Positions 25,181 to 32,867 of a stretch of DNA of 37,809 bases are shown here, in pieces. Source of the stretch: Caballeronia mineralivorans PML1(12) (lineage in GTDB: Bacteria; Pseudomonadota; Gammaproteobacteria; Burkholderiales; Burkholderiaceae); contig NZ_AEJF01000103.1 in NCBI RefSeq assembly GCF_001028175.1, positions 1 to 37,809 on the forward strand, in the 5' to 3' direction. The position numbers were made by a program, and so were the translations under genes. Each line of letters opens with the position of its first letter. Position 1 is the stretch's first letter. The notes under the pieces were generated by a model. It was not told the origin of the DNA, ran no database searches, and was given only the letters and a program-made list of their open reading frames with translations.

Positions 25181-25475
25181 TCCTTGTTTGGTGCACGAAC
25201 GCACATCGACCGTTCCTTGCCATACGCTTTGCACTTGGGTGGCGCGGGACGCAGGCGACGGGTCATGACCTTGCGATGCGGATGACGTGCCGGGGTCCGC
25301 ACCGTGAGTGCTGGCCCAATCGAAACCCCATGCTGGCACCATCGCTTGGTCAGGAATGTGCATCAGGGATGGCACGTGGCCAAGCCTGCGTAGCAGGCAT
25401 GCGCCGAGCGCGGTGAGCTGGCGTTGGCTGACCACGGCATGTCATTGATGAACCCCTTCACTCGAGGAATACCGC
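25181..25475. other. Gap before the importer operon
   Basis: 295 bases with no independent gene seen. Frames on the minus strand here are antisense continuations of the regulator gene. It should hold the promoter of the importer operon, but I found no distinct palindrome or -35/-10 pair. GAGG about eight bases before 25476 is the ribosome site of the first importer gene. Confidence 0.4.
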
Positions 25476-26552
25476 ATGAAAGCATTTGGCTGGCGCACGA
25501 TGTCGACACGCTCGAAAGCCGCCCCGCTGCGGCATCTGGTCCGCGCATTCGCTGCGCTTTGCATGGCGTCGGCAGCGATGTCTGCCGCGACTCATGCGCT
25601 CGCGGCAGACAAGGAAGTGACAATTGCCTATCAGGACATGATGGTGCCTTGGCGTTACGCGCAGCAACTCGACGAAGCCGGCAAGCAAACCGGCTACAAG
25701 GTCAGCTATCGCAAGTTCGGCGGTGGCGGCGATGTGATCCGCGCGATGGCATCGGGCAACGTGCAGATTGGCGAGGCCGGTTCAAGTCCGGTTGCGGCGG
25801 GGTTGAGCCAGGGCCTGCCGATCGAGTTGTTCTGGATACTCGACAACATCAACGACGCTGAAGCGCTCGTGGTGCGCAACGGTTCGGGCATCACGAACGT
25901 GGCGCAGCTCAAGGGCAAGCGCCTGGGTGTGCCGTTCGTTTCGACCAGCCACTTCCATGCGCTGCTCGCACTGAAGCAGGCAGGGCTCACCGGCAGCGAC
26001 GTGAAGGTGCTCAACATGCGGCCCGCCGAGATAGCGGCCGCGTGGGAGCGCGGCGATATCGACGCGGCCTACATCTGGAACCCGGTGCTCTCGAAGGTGG
26101 AGCAAAGCGGCAAGGTCGTGACGACATCGGGCAAGATCGCAGCGCAAACCGGTCTCGCCACGTTCGACGGTTTTGTCGTGAATCGCGAATGGGCACAGGC
26201 CAACCCGGTGTTCATGACCACGTTCGTCAAGATTCTCGCGAAGGGCGATGCGGCGTATCGCGCGAACCCCGGCGAATGGACCGGCGCGACGCCGCAAGGC
26301 AAAGCCGTGGCAGCGATTTCCGGCGGTACGCCTGACGAAGTCGCGGCGTCGCTTGCGCTTTATCAATTCCCAAGCCCGCAGGAACAGGCGTCGGATAAGT
26401 GGCTTTCGGGCGGCAAGAGCGGGGGAGCCGCGAAGTCGCTGCTCGCTACCGCGGACTTCCTGAAGGAGCAGAAGACGCTGCAAGCCACCTTGCCCGATTA
26501 TTCGGTTGGCGTGACCGACCGATACGTCAAGGCTGCCGACGCCACCAAGTAA
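25476..26552 (+). CDS. Taurine/sulfonate-type ABC transporter substrate-binding protein (TauA-like)
   Basis: A 358-aa periplasmic binding protein. A long N-terminal signal ends near ALAADKEVTIAYQ. The mature part carries the NMT1/TauA pattern: VSYRKFGGGGDVIRAMASGNVQIGEAGSSP near the start, GKRLGVPFVSTSHFHALLALKQAGL, and WERGDIDAAYIWNPVLSKVEQSGKV. The tandem GGGGD and GEAGSSP are typical of TauA and its aliphatic-sulfonate relatives. First gene of a three-gene importer operon just downstream of the MocR gene. The ligand is likely taurine or a related sulfonate because an aminotransferase and TauE are adjacent. Confidence 0.9.
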   Translation: MKAFGWRTMSTRSKAAPLRHLVRAFAALCMASAAMSAATHALAADKEVTIAYQDMMVPWRYAQQLDEAGKQTGYKVSYRKFGGGGDVIRAMASGNVQIGEAGSSPVAAGLSQGLPIELFWILDNINDAEALVVRNGSGITNVAQLKGKRLGVPFVSTSHFHALLALKQAGLTGSDVKVLNMRPAEIAAAWERGDIDAAYIWNPVLSKVEQSGKVVTTSGKIAAQTGLATFDGFVVNREWAQANPVFMTTFVKILAKGDAAYRANPGEWTGATPQGKAVAAISGGTPDEVAASLALYQFPSPQEQASDKWLSGGKSGGAAKSLLATADFLKEQKTLQATLPDYSVGVTDRYVKAADATK

Positions 26553-26587
26553 GCCAAGTAACACCGGTTCATCCACGGACACCGACC

Positions 26588-27373
26588 ATGCTCGAAATAA
26601 ACGATCTCTCGATTGAATACCCCGCGCGGAAGGGGCCGCCCAATCTCGCGCTTGAAAATGTATCGCTTGCGATCGAGCCGGGGGAGTTCGTGGTCGCCTT
26701 AGGCGCCTCGGGGTGCGGTAAGACGACCTTGCTCAACACCATCGCCGGCTTCATACCGCCCACGCGCGGCGAGATCCTGCTCGACGGCAAGCTGGTGGAA
26801 GGGCCGGGTTACGAGCGTGGTGTGGTGTTCCAGAAGCATGCGCTGATGCCGTGGATGAACGTGATCGAAAACGTCGAGTTCGGGCTGCGGCTGCGTAAGG
26901 TTCCTCTGCACGAACGCCGTCGTGTAGGGATGGAGTGCCTGCGTCGCGTGGGGTTGTCGGATGCCGCGCAGCGCCCGGTGTACGAACTGTCCGGCGGCAT
27001 GCAGCAGCGCGTGGGCGTGGCGCGCGCCATCGCCTCTTCGCCTCAGGTCATGCTGCTCGACGAACCGCTCGGCGCACTCGACGCGTTCACCCGTGAGTCG
27101 ATTCAGGAGCTGCTGCTCAACCTCTGGGACGACTCCAAGGGCGTCTTTTTCTTCATCACTCACGACGTTGAAGAAGCGCTGTTTCTCGCCACGCGTCTCA
27201 TTGTCATGGCGCCGAATCCGGGGCGCATTGTCCATGAGTTGCACCTGCCGTTCGCGCGGCAGTACATCGAGACACGTAATGTGCGCGCGACCAAGGCAAG
27301 CGCCGAGTTCATCGCCATGCGCGAGCGCGTGCTTAGGCTGGTCCACGAAACGTCGTCGGGAGGAACACACTGA
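26588..27373 (+). CDS. Taurine/sulfonate-type ABC transporter ATPase (TauB-like)
   Basis: A 261-aa cytoplasmic ATPase. Start at ATG 26588 (MLEINDLSIEYPARKG), 35 bases after the binding-protein gene; the frame open further upstream is only antisense or out-of-phase sequence. Motifs: Walker A GASGCGKTTLLN, Q-loop VVFQKHALMPWMNV, signature LSGGMQQRVGVARA, Walker B VMLLDEPLGALDAF and the H-loop FFITHDVEEALFLA. QKHALMPWMNV-type sequence is common in TauB and SsuB. The last base of its TGA is the first base of the permease ATG. Confidence 0.93.
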   Translation: MLEINDLSIEYPARKGPPNLALENVSLAIEPGEFVVALGASGCGKTTLLNTIAGFIPPTRGEILLDGKLVEGPGYERGVVFQKHALMPWMNVIENVEFGLRLRKVPLHERRRVGMECLRRVGLSDAAQRPVYELSGGMQQRVGVARAIASSPQVMLLDEPLGALDAFTRESIQELLLNLWDDSKGVFFFITHDVEEALFLATRLIVMAPNPGRIVHELHLPFARQYIETRNVRATKASAEFIAMRERVLRLVHETSSGGTH

Positions 27374-28263
27374 TGGCTGCCACGGAAACCAAGCTTCTTG
27401 CCCGTCCCGGCGATCCACCTGCGGCACGTGCGCCGTCATCGCCTGAAAGCGCGAGACGGCGCCGCAAGCGTGCGCAGTCATATGGCGCGCTCGGGCAGGG
27501 CGCGACTTGGCACATCAGTCTCGCGACGGCGCTCGTGCTGCTCGCGTTATGGTGGCTGGCGACGCGGCTCGGCTGGATCAAGCCGCTGTTCCTGCCGTCG
27601 CCGCGCGCGACCTTCGACGCGTTCATCGGCGCGATTACCGGGGACACGCAAGGCGGTACGCCGCTCGCGCAGCATGTGGAAATCAGCGTGCTGCGGGTGC
27701 TGGCGGCGTTCAGTCTTGCTGTGGTCACCGCAGTGCCGGTCGGTATCGCGATGGGGACCTCGCGCATTGCGCGCGGCATTGCAGACCCGTTGATCGAGTT
27801 CTACCGGCCGCTGCCGCCGCTCGCGTATCTGCCGCTCATCGTGATCTGGCTCGGTATCGACGAGAGCGCCAAGATCACGCTGATTTTTCTCGCCTGTTTT
27901 GCGCCGCTTGCGATGGCATCAAAGGCGGGCGTGCGCTCGGTTGCCATCGAGCAGATCAACGCGGCGCGCTCGCTGGGGGCAACGCGCTGGCAGGTGATCC
28001 GCATGGTCGTGCTGCCGGCGGCGTTGCCGGAGATCCTGACCGGGATGCGCATTGCCATCGGTTTCGGCTGGACCACGCTGGTCGCAGCCGAGATGGTGGC
28101 TGCGACCGCGGGACTCGGGCAAATGGTGCTGAACGCATCGAACTTCCTGCGCACGGACATTGTGATCATGGGCATCGTGGTGATCGGCATTCTTGCGTAT
28201 TGCTTCGACGCCTTGATGCGACGGCTGGAAAAGGCATTGACGCCCTGGAAGGGGCGCATGTAG
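27373..28263 (+). CDS. Taurine/sulfonate-type ABC transporter permease (TauC-like)
   Basis: A 296-aa inner-membrane permease of the BPD_transp_1 family. A polar N-terminus (about 1-45) precedes the first helix (LATALVLLALWWLATRLG). The EAA-loop that docks with the ATPase is AARSLGATRWQVIRMVVLPAALPEI, and GMRIAIGFGWTTLVAAEMVAATAGLGQMV follows, both typical of TauC/SsuC. It starts on the last base of the ATPase stop (TGATG), so the pair is translationally coupled. Last gene of the importer operon. Confidence 0.93.
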   Translation: MAATETKLLARPGDPPAARAPSSPESARRRRKRAQSYGALGQGATWHISLATALVLLALWWLATRLGWIKPLFLPSPRATFDAFIGAITGDTQGGTPLAQHVEISVLRVLAAFSLAVVTAVPVGIAMGTSRIARGIADPLIEFYRPLPPLAYLPLIVIWLGIDESAKITLIFLACFAPLAMASKAGVRSVAIEQINAARSLGATRWQVIRMVVLPAALPEILTGMRIAIGFGWTTLVAAEMVAATAGLGQMVLNASNFLRTDIVIMGIVVIGILAYCFDALMRRLEKALTPWKGRM

Positions 28264-28715
28264 GACAACACTCACTCGCGATAAGCGCGTTTCGAGATCA
28301 ATCCGCGAACTGCGTCAACATTACATTCCATTAATTGGAATTGTGAAATCGCAATATTTCCATTGAATGGTTTGATCAGAGTTTGCATACTGTCCAGCGA
28401 AGAGGACACTCGCATCCTTTCCGGGGCTTGGGATTTGGAGCCGAAGCCTGGCGGTTCGCACAGCATTGCATACGCAATCGTGCAACCGCTCAACCGGTCG
28501 ATGTCGACATAAGCGACTTGTCCCCGACTCGACGTCCCAGGATTTCCGCGCGGCGTCGAACTCAAACCAGCTGTCATCTATCAAGCATTTCGTGTGGCGG
28601 CCTGGCCCGTGCAACGCACCTCGCCAGCGCTGCTTACGCACGAGTATGTCCGTGTTTTTGAACGGACAACGCGCCCGGTAGCAACGATCAAACGAATCAT
28701 TTCAAGGACAACACC
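28264..28715. promoter_or_regulatory. Gap upstream of the alcohol dehydrogenase gene with two related palindromes
   Basis: 452 bases with no convincing gene. ATTCCA-TTAAT-TGGAAT at 28325-28341 and CCATT-G-AATGG at 28360-28370 share the TTCCATT half-site and lie 35 bp apart, so they may bind one regulator twice. They are 350-390 bp upstream of the dehydrogenase start and closer to the end of the importer operon. The last 60 bases hold a usable Shine-Dalgarno (AAGGA, eight bases before the ATG). Confidence 0.45.
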
Positions 28716-29774
28716 ATGTTTAAGACCTATGGCTACGCAGTGCAATCCGCCGATGCGCCATTCGCTCCTTTCGCCTTCGATCGCCGGGACACCGGTGCAC
28801 ACGACGTCCGCATCGACATCCTGTATTGCGGCGTTTGCCATTCGGACCTGCATACCGCGCGTGGAGAATGGGCGGGTACGGTGTATCCGAATGTGCCGGG
28901 ACACGAGATCGTCGGCCGTGTGACCGAGGTCGGTTCCGAAGTCACGAAGTTCAAGGTCGGCGCGCTGGTCGGCGTGGGCTGCCTGGTGGATTCATGCCGG
29001 ACTTGCCCGTCTTGTCAGGAAGGTCTCGAGCAGTATTGCGAAGGCCCGGGCGGTTTTGTCGGTACCTACAATGCGCCGGACAAACACACGGGCGGCGTGA
29101 CATACGGCGGTTATTCCAAATCGATCGTAGTGGACGAGGCCTTCACGCTGCGCGTTCCCGAGAATCTCGATCTGGCCGCCGTGGCGCCGCTGTTGTGCGC
29201 CGGCATCACCACCTATTCGCCGCTGCGTCACTGGAATGTCCGGGCCGGGCAGAAGGTTGGCATCGTCGGGCTGGGTGGGCTGGGTCATATGGGTGTCAAG
29301 CTCGCAGCGGCGTTCGGCGCACATGTCGTGCTGTTCACGACGTCGGCCAGCAAGGTTGAGGACGCGAAGCGCCTCGGCGCGCACGAGGTCGTGATTTCGA
29401 AAGATCCGCAGCAGATGGCGAAACACGCGAACTCTTTCGATTTTATTCTCAACACCGTCGCGGCTTCGCACAATCTCGATCAGTTCACCGCGCTGCTCAA
29501 GCGCGACGGAACGCTGACGCTCGTCGGCGTCCCCGAGCATGCGCATCCGTCTCCAGACGTCGCCAACCTGATTTTCAAGCGCCGCAAGCTGGCCGGTTCG
29601 TTGATCGGCGGCATTGCGGAAACACAGGAGATGCTGGATTTCTGCGGTAAGCACGGCATTACGTCGGACATTGAAATGATTCGAATGGACGAGATCGACA
29701 AGGCCTATGAGCGTATGGTCAAGAGCGATGTCAAATATCGCTTCGTGATCGACATGGCTACGCTCGACATATAG
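28716..29774 (+). CDS. Zinc-dependent NAD(P) alcohol dehydrogenase (cinnamyl-alcohol/YahK type)
   Basis: A 352-aa medium-chain dehydrogenase. Catalytic zinc ligands are in CGVCHSDLH (about C38-H46) and PGHEIVG (about H63). The structural zinc cysteines are in SCRTCPSCQEGLEQYC. The cofactor fold has VGIVGLGGLGHMGVKLAAAFG, followed by a TSASK segment that usually means NADP preference. This set of features is seen in bacterial YahK/AdhC-type aldehyde reductases and cinnamyl-alcohol dehydrogenases. It is a single-gene unit: a long gap lies upstream and a strong hairpin downstream. The physiological aldehyde is unknown. Confidence 0.94.
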   Translation: MFKTYGYAVQSADAPFAPFAFDRRDTGAHDVRIDILYCGVCHSDLHTARGEWAGTVYPNVPGHEIVGRVTEVGSEVTKFKVGALVGVGCLVDSCRTCPSCQEGLEQYCEGPGGFVGTYNAPDKHTGGVTYGGYSKSIVVDEAFTLRVPENLDLAAVAPLLCAGITTYSPLRHWNVRAGQKVGIVGLGGLGHMGVKLAAAFGAHVVLFTTSASKVEDAKRLGAHEVVISKDPQQMAKHANSFDFILNTVAASHNLDQFTALLKRDGTLTLVGVPEHAHPSPDVANLIFKRRKLAGSLIGGIAETQEMLDFCGKHGITSDIEMIRMDEIDKAYERMVKSDVKYRFVIDMATLDI

Positions 29775-29839
29775 TCCTTTGTCGCTCGGGGTTTATGAGC
29801 GATAAACCAAAACGATACCCGGTTTTTATCGGCTGACTA

Positions 29840-29877
29840 CGCGCATAAACGGATGGCGATCCATCCGTTTATGCGCG
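29840..29877. terminator. Perfect 17-bp hairpin between alcohol dehydrogenase and AlpA-like gene
   Basis: Arms 29840-29856 and 29861-29877 (CGCGCATAAACGGATGG and its complement) with a CGAT loop. It sits between two convergent units, 65 bases after the dehydrogenase stop and 10 bases after the AlpA-like stop on the minus strand. No clear T-run. Probably a shared terminator. Confidence 0.75.
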
Positions 29878-29886
29878 TTACAGCTC

Positions 29887-30084
29887 CTAGCCGATGCTCT
29901 TAGGCTTGGCGACGACCCGGATCCAGTCCTGCACCGCCGACTCGACCCAGACGGACAGGTGGCGAACCCTCCTGGATTGCGGGAATTCTCCCGTCTTCAT
30001 CATCTCGTACAGCATCGTTTTGCCTAGTCCAAACATATCCAGAACCTGAGGCAAACGCAGCAGTCTCTCGCCAGAGTGGATCAG
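29887..30084 (-). CDS. Short AlpA/MerR-like DNA-binding protein, start uncertain
   Basis: The frame ending with TAG at 29887 encodes an AlpA-type helix-turn-helix: RLPQVLDMFGLGKTMLYEMM, KTGEFPQSRRVRHLSVWVES and AVQDWIRVVAKPKSIG. Such proteins are phage or integrative-element regulators and excisionase-like factors. There is no ATG before the domain: the in-frame start could be CTG at 30084 (overlapping the HigA stop) or TTG at 30054, so translation may depend on coupling to HigA. Otherwise the N-terminus has been lost. At most 65 aa, about the usual size. It is third in the toxin-antitoxin unit. Confidence 0.6.
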   Translation of the reverse strand: MIHSGERLLRLPQVLDMFGLGKTMLYEMMKTGEFPQSRRVRHLSVWVESAVQDWIRVVAKPKSIG

Positions 30085-30368
30085 GCGTTCGTCAATTCGA
30101 AGTTGAGCCGTTTCCCGAGCGCTGCCGCCGCGCTCGCGAGTGTAGTGAGCGTGAGGCTCGTATCAGTTTCATCCAGCAGACGGTTCAGCGCTGCGCGACT
30201 TGTTTTCATGCGCTTTGCCATCGCCGTTTTGGTAATGTGTTGCGCCGTCATTTCCCGTTCAATTTGCCACGCAATTACCCGCTTGATCGCGGTTGCGGTG
30301 GCTTCTTCTAGAATCGCTTCCTCGGCGAGGAAGTCATCGAAATTGCAGCCGATATGTGCGTTTGCCAT
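30081..30368 (-). CDS. higA: HigA-type Xre-family antitoxin
   Basis: A 95-aa antitoxin that neutralises the toxin made from the gene upstream and normally represses the operon. Start set at ATG 30368 (MANAHIGCNFDDFL) because GGAG lies six bases before it; an ATG four codons earlier has no such site. The C-terminal helix-turn-helix is ITKTAMAKRMKTSRAALNRLLDETDTSLTLTTLASAAAALGK. The order toxin first, antitoxin second is the HigBA arrangement. A perfect palindrome over the promoter is the likely binding site. Confidence 0.87.
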   Translation of the reverse strand: MANAHIGCNFDDFLAEEAILEEATATAIKRVIAWQIEREMTAQHITKTAMAKRMKTSRAALNRLLDETDTSLTLTTLASAAAALGKRLNFELTNA

Positions 30369-30423
30369 GATGCACTCCATTGCTTTCTTGGCTTTCTAAC
30401 TTGCTTTCTTTGCTGCTTACGTT

Positions 30424-30786
30424 TTAAGCTTTTTCGGCTTTCCTGACCTGTTTCAACCTGTCCTTTGCAAGGTCCATATCTTCCTGCGGTGTCGCCTGGG
30501 ATTTCTTTACGAAGCCGTGCAACAACACTATTTTGCTGCCGACAATCGTGAACATGATTCGAGCGATTCGCCGTGGCAGGCTGATGCGAACCTCCGACAA
30601 ATCCTTCGCCATCTTGCGGACCCAAGGCATCTCGAGCGGCCAGCCAATTTGCACGGTCTTGACGTCTTCACCGATCAGCTTGCGATCAACGGCGTCGAGT
30701 TCTCTGAGCCAGTCACGCACCGGCTCGGCACCGGCAGTGCTCCGGAAAAACCGGACGGTCAGAACGAGCTTGATGGTGGTCGGCAT
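30424..30786 (-). CDS. higB: HigB-type toxin (RelE/Gp49-like mRNA interferase)
   Basis: A 120-aa basic protein of the HigB/RelE fold, predicted to cut mRNA on the ribosome. Visible family segments are VRFFRSTAGAEPVRDWLREL, GWPLEMPWVRKMAKDLSEVRI, RIARIMFTIVGSKIVLLHGFVKKS and a Lys/Arg-rich helix DLAKDRLKQVRKAEK. The toxin gene comes first, 55 bases before the antitoxin, as in HigBA. There is little Shine-Dalgarno before its ATG, which would keep toxin translation low relative to antitoxin. The surrounding DNA has lower GC content than most of the window and an AlpA-like gene follows, which together suggest acquisition on a mobile element. Confidence 0.88.
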   Translation of the reverse strand: MPTTIKLVLTVRFFRSTAGAEPVRDWLRELDAVDRKLIGEDVKTVQIGWPLEMPWVRKMAKDLSEVRISLPRRIARIMFTIVGSKIVLLHGFVKKSQATPQEDMDLAKDRLKQVRKAEKA

Positions 30787-30814
30787 CTAGGTTGGGTAAG
30801 TTCACGATGCCTTT

Positions 30815-30843
30815 GTTGTACCAAAAATGGTACGCTTCCACAA
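30815..30843 (-). promoter_or_regulatory. higBA promoter with overlapping palindromic operator
   Basis: On the minus strand TTGTGG (30843-30838), a 17-bp spacer and TACAAC (30820-30815). The perfect palindrome GTACCA-AAAA-TGGTAC occupies 30818-30833, covering the spacer and half of the -10 box. Binding of the antitoxin or toxin-antitoxin complex there would block RNA polymerase, the usual mode of autorepression. The transcription start would be near 30808, about 22 bases before the toxin ATG. Confidence 0.65.
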
Positions 30844-30905
30844 GGTCAAAATGAGGTTCGGCGAAACGGTCGCCACCTTACACTTGTAGGATTCGACCGC
30901 ACCAT

Positions 30906-30923
30906 ATCCTCAGAAATGAGGAT
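30906..30923. promoter_or_regulatory. Inverted repeat ATCCTCA-N4-TGAGGAT, copy 1
   Basis: Perfect 7-bp arms (30906-30912, 30917-30923) with spacer GAAA. The same arms with a different spacer (TAAT) recur at 34199-34216. It lies 120 bp upstream of higB and outside any gene. A shared operator is possible. Confidence 0.45.
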
Positions 30924-30929
30924 GCGGCA

Positions 30930-31083
30930 AGCTTTCTAATCGGTTAAGTTGTCGCCTAGAGCCGGGGGGCATTACGTCTACACCGAACTCCGATGGCAAA
31001 ACCGAACGTGCCATAAGAAAAACCCGCGCGTTCCGCCATACGAAACTGAGAGACTAAGACCCGCCTTGCGCGGGTCTTTTTTT
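30930..31083 (+). ncRNA. Possible small RNA or orphan transcript ending in an intrinsic terminator
   Basis: A textbook terminator on the plus strand (AAGACCCGC 31056-31064, loop CTTGC, GCGGGTCTT 31070-31078, T-run to 31083) has no plus-strand gene upstream of it: higB and the amine oxidase both run on the minus strand. The 120 bases before it are non-coding by eye. I cannot identify a clear promoter, so the start is arbitrary. The same hairpin may simply terminate the amine oxidase transcript on the minus strand, where the T-run is missing. Confidence 0.3.
31056..31083 (+). terminator. Intrinsic terminator on the plus strand
   Basis: Nine-base-pair stem AAGACCCGC/GCGGGTCTT with a 5-nt loop followed by five further T. 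It lies 26 bases past the stop of the amine oxidase gene (minus strand), but its T-run serves plus-strand transcription. Confidence 0.8.
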
Positions 31084-31109
31084 GCCTTAGCGGTGCAAAC
31101 GCATGCGCC

Positions 31110-32867
31110 TCAACGCAAGCCGATGGCCTCGCTGGTTGAAGTGGCCGTGTAGTCATACGGCGGCGACATATTGTCGAGCGGGTTGTTCGGCACGACGCTG
31201 CCACCCAGGCTTCGAATCACAGCGCAAACCGCATTGATGCCCGTTTGCAGCGCGCCTTCCACCCATCCGCCGGTAAATGAGCAACTGTCTCCGGCCAGAT
31301 AGATGAAAGGGTCCGTCGCAGGTTGCTTGCTGTCCTGGAACTGGAAGAACAATTGCTGGCTCTGGGCGTCGCCGCCGGCAAAATTCAGCTTGAACGCGCC
31401 GTAATAACCCGGCTGCAAATCCCAGTCGATTGTCTTCACGTAGGTCTGGTAGTCGTTATCGATAGGCACGACATACTGTGCAAACGTGGCATTGGTTTGC
31501 GCCAGATCGGCCACGAGCCGCTGCACGCGCTGCTGGTTGTCCCCGAGCGCGAGTTGCTTGATGGCATCGTCTTCCCATGCGTAACTGAGCAACACGACGC
31601 CCGGCGCATCGGGATTATCGGGCGCGTAATCGAGGCAATACACGCCACGGACCAGGGTATCGGTCTGGATATTCGCGGGCAGATTCTCGTCGAGCCAGAA
31701 TTTTCGCTGCGTCATCACGAACACTTTCGACGAGCTGGTCAGGTGCACGTCATTGACCGCCGAGCACTGCTGCGGGGAGAGCGCCGACGCGGGCGCGGTC
31801 AACGCCATGTCGATCTGCATCGCGCGCGTGCTGGCTGTCACGATCACCCGGTCGGCAAACTCGTTCGAACCGTCTGCCAGCGTAAGCATGACGCCCTCGC
31901 CAGTGCGAGCGATGCGCGAAACCGGCGTGTTGACGACACGCTGCGCAATCGAGAGGCCGCCGAATACTTGCTGGCTAAACGCCTGCGCCAGCGATTCGAT
32001 GCCGGCCGGAATGAACAACTGGTCGGTTTCGAGTTCATCGACCATCAGGCGCACGATCTCCAGGAAAGCGACCGGATACATCGGCCCGAGTCCGCCCGAA
32101 CCAACACCTAGTGCGCCAAACAGCTCATAGTCGTCCGGGTTGCGCCATTGTTTGCCGCCGGGAGGATTCGCGCCGCTGAACAGGGTCTGGAGCGCGCTAT
32201 AAAAACTCTGATTGCCGAACATGTCGATATACGCTTGCCATGCCGAGCGCGCCGCGCCGTACTGTCCGGTGCGCAACAACTCGGTGATGGCTACCGGCGC
32301 CAGCAAAGCCGGGCCGGAGGAGGGCGTGAAACCGTCGCTGATGAACGCGGTCCAGCCCGCATGGACCGTCGCAAACATGTCGGGCGGGTTGCCTTTCGCC
32401 GGCCACGTATACGTCTGTCCTTGATAACCGAGATTGGTCAGCACTTCGCCGGGATCGGGGAAATTCGAGTTTGCCTCGATACCGAACTGGTTGAGGTAGT
32501 GGAACAGGCTGTACTCGCTGGGAGGGAAACGCATGGCGCCCATTTCGGCCAGGAATGCCGGCGCCTGGCTCGTAAAGGAGATGCTGTAGGCGCGCCCGCC
32601 AATGCGTCCGGACGCTTCGTACAGCACGACGTTGGACGCGCCGGCGCGCAGCAGCTCATAAGCCGATACCAGCCCGCCCATGCCCGCGCCGATGATCGCA
32701 ATCGTCTGGCCGCTCGCCGGCAGCGTGCCTAGCGCCGGCGACGCGGCCAGGAACGCGCCATAGTCGAACAGGGTGTCGATATAACCAAAGGTCGCTTGCT
32801 GGGTTGAAGCGGTTTCGCCGGCTGCAATGACAGGTTTGCGGCGGCGCAGATTCGGAATGAATGCCAT
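31110..32867 (-). CDS. Flavin amine oxidase-family protein (L-amino acid oxidase/2-monooxygenase type)
   Basis: About 585 aa. Start preferred at ATG 32867 (MAFIPNLRRRKPV) with GGGGAAA just upstream; an in-frame ATG 24 codons earlier has no ribosome site. The FAD fold is TIAIIGAGMGGLVSAYELLRAG, then YEASGRIGGRAYS, and the C-terminal flavin motif YLAGDSCSFTGGWVEGALQTG. The substrate domain includes AEMGAMRFPPSEYSLFHYL, as in tryptophan and phenylalanine 2-monooxygenases and L-amino acid oxidases. These turn aromatic amino acids into the amide or the keto acid. No amidase (IaaH) is nearby, so an indole-acetic acid pathway is not shown. Divergent from a LuxR-type regulator that probably controls it. 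Confidence 0.87.
   Translation of the reverse strand: MAFIPNLRRRKPVIAAGETASTQQATFGYIDTLFDYGAFLAASPALGTLPASGQTIAIIGAGMGGLVSAYELLRAGASNVVLYEASGRIGGRAYSISFTSQAPAFLAEMGAMRFPPSEYSLFHYLNQFGIEANSNFPDPGEVLTNLGYQGQTYTWPAKGNPPDMFATVHAGWTAFISDGFTPSSGPALLAPVAITELLRTGQYGAARSAWQAYIDMFGNQSFYSALQTLFSGANPPGGKQWRNPDDYELFGALGVGSGGLGPMYPVAFLEIVRLMVDELETDQLFIPAGIESLAQAFSQQVFGGLSIAQRVVNTPVSRIARTGEGVMLTLADGSNEFADRVIVTASTRAMQIDMALTAPASALSPQQCSAVNDVHLTSSSKVFVMTQRKFWLDENLPANIQTDTLVRGVYCLDYAPDNPDAPGVVLLSYAWEDDAIKQLALGDNQQRVQRLVADLAQTNATFAQYVVPIDNDYQTYVKTIDWDLQPGYYGAFKLNFAGGDAQSQQLFFQFQDSKQPATDPFIYLAGDSCSFTGGWVEGALQTGINAVCAVIRSLGGSVVPNNPLDNMSPPYDYTATSTSEAIGLR

Noticed and set aside
24116..25435. 439-codon minus-strand frame over the MocR gene
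   Set aside because: Antisense to a gene with a clear helix-turn-helix and PLP-binding motifs; the frame has no family signature.
30870..30910. Possible tRNA T-arm (ATTCGACC) near 30890
   Set aside because: No matching acceptor, D-arm or anticodon stem could be folded around it.
30949..31152. 67-codon plus-strand frame through the terminator near 31070
   Set aside because: It reads straight through a strong intrinsic terminator and into the antisense of the amine oxidase gene.
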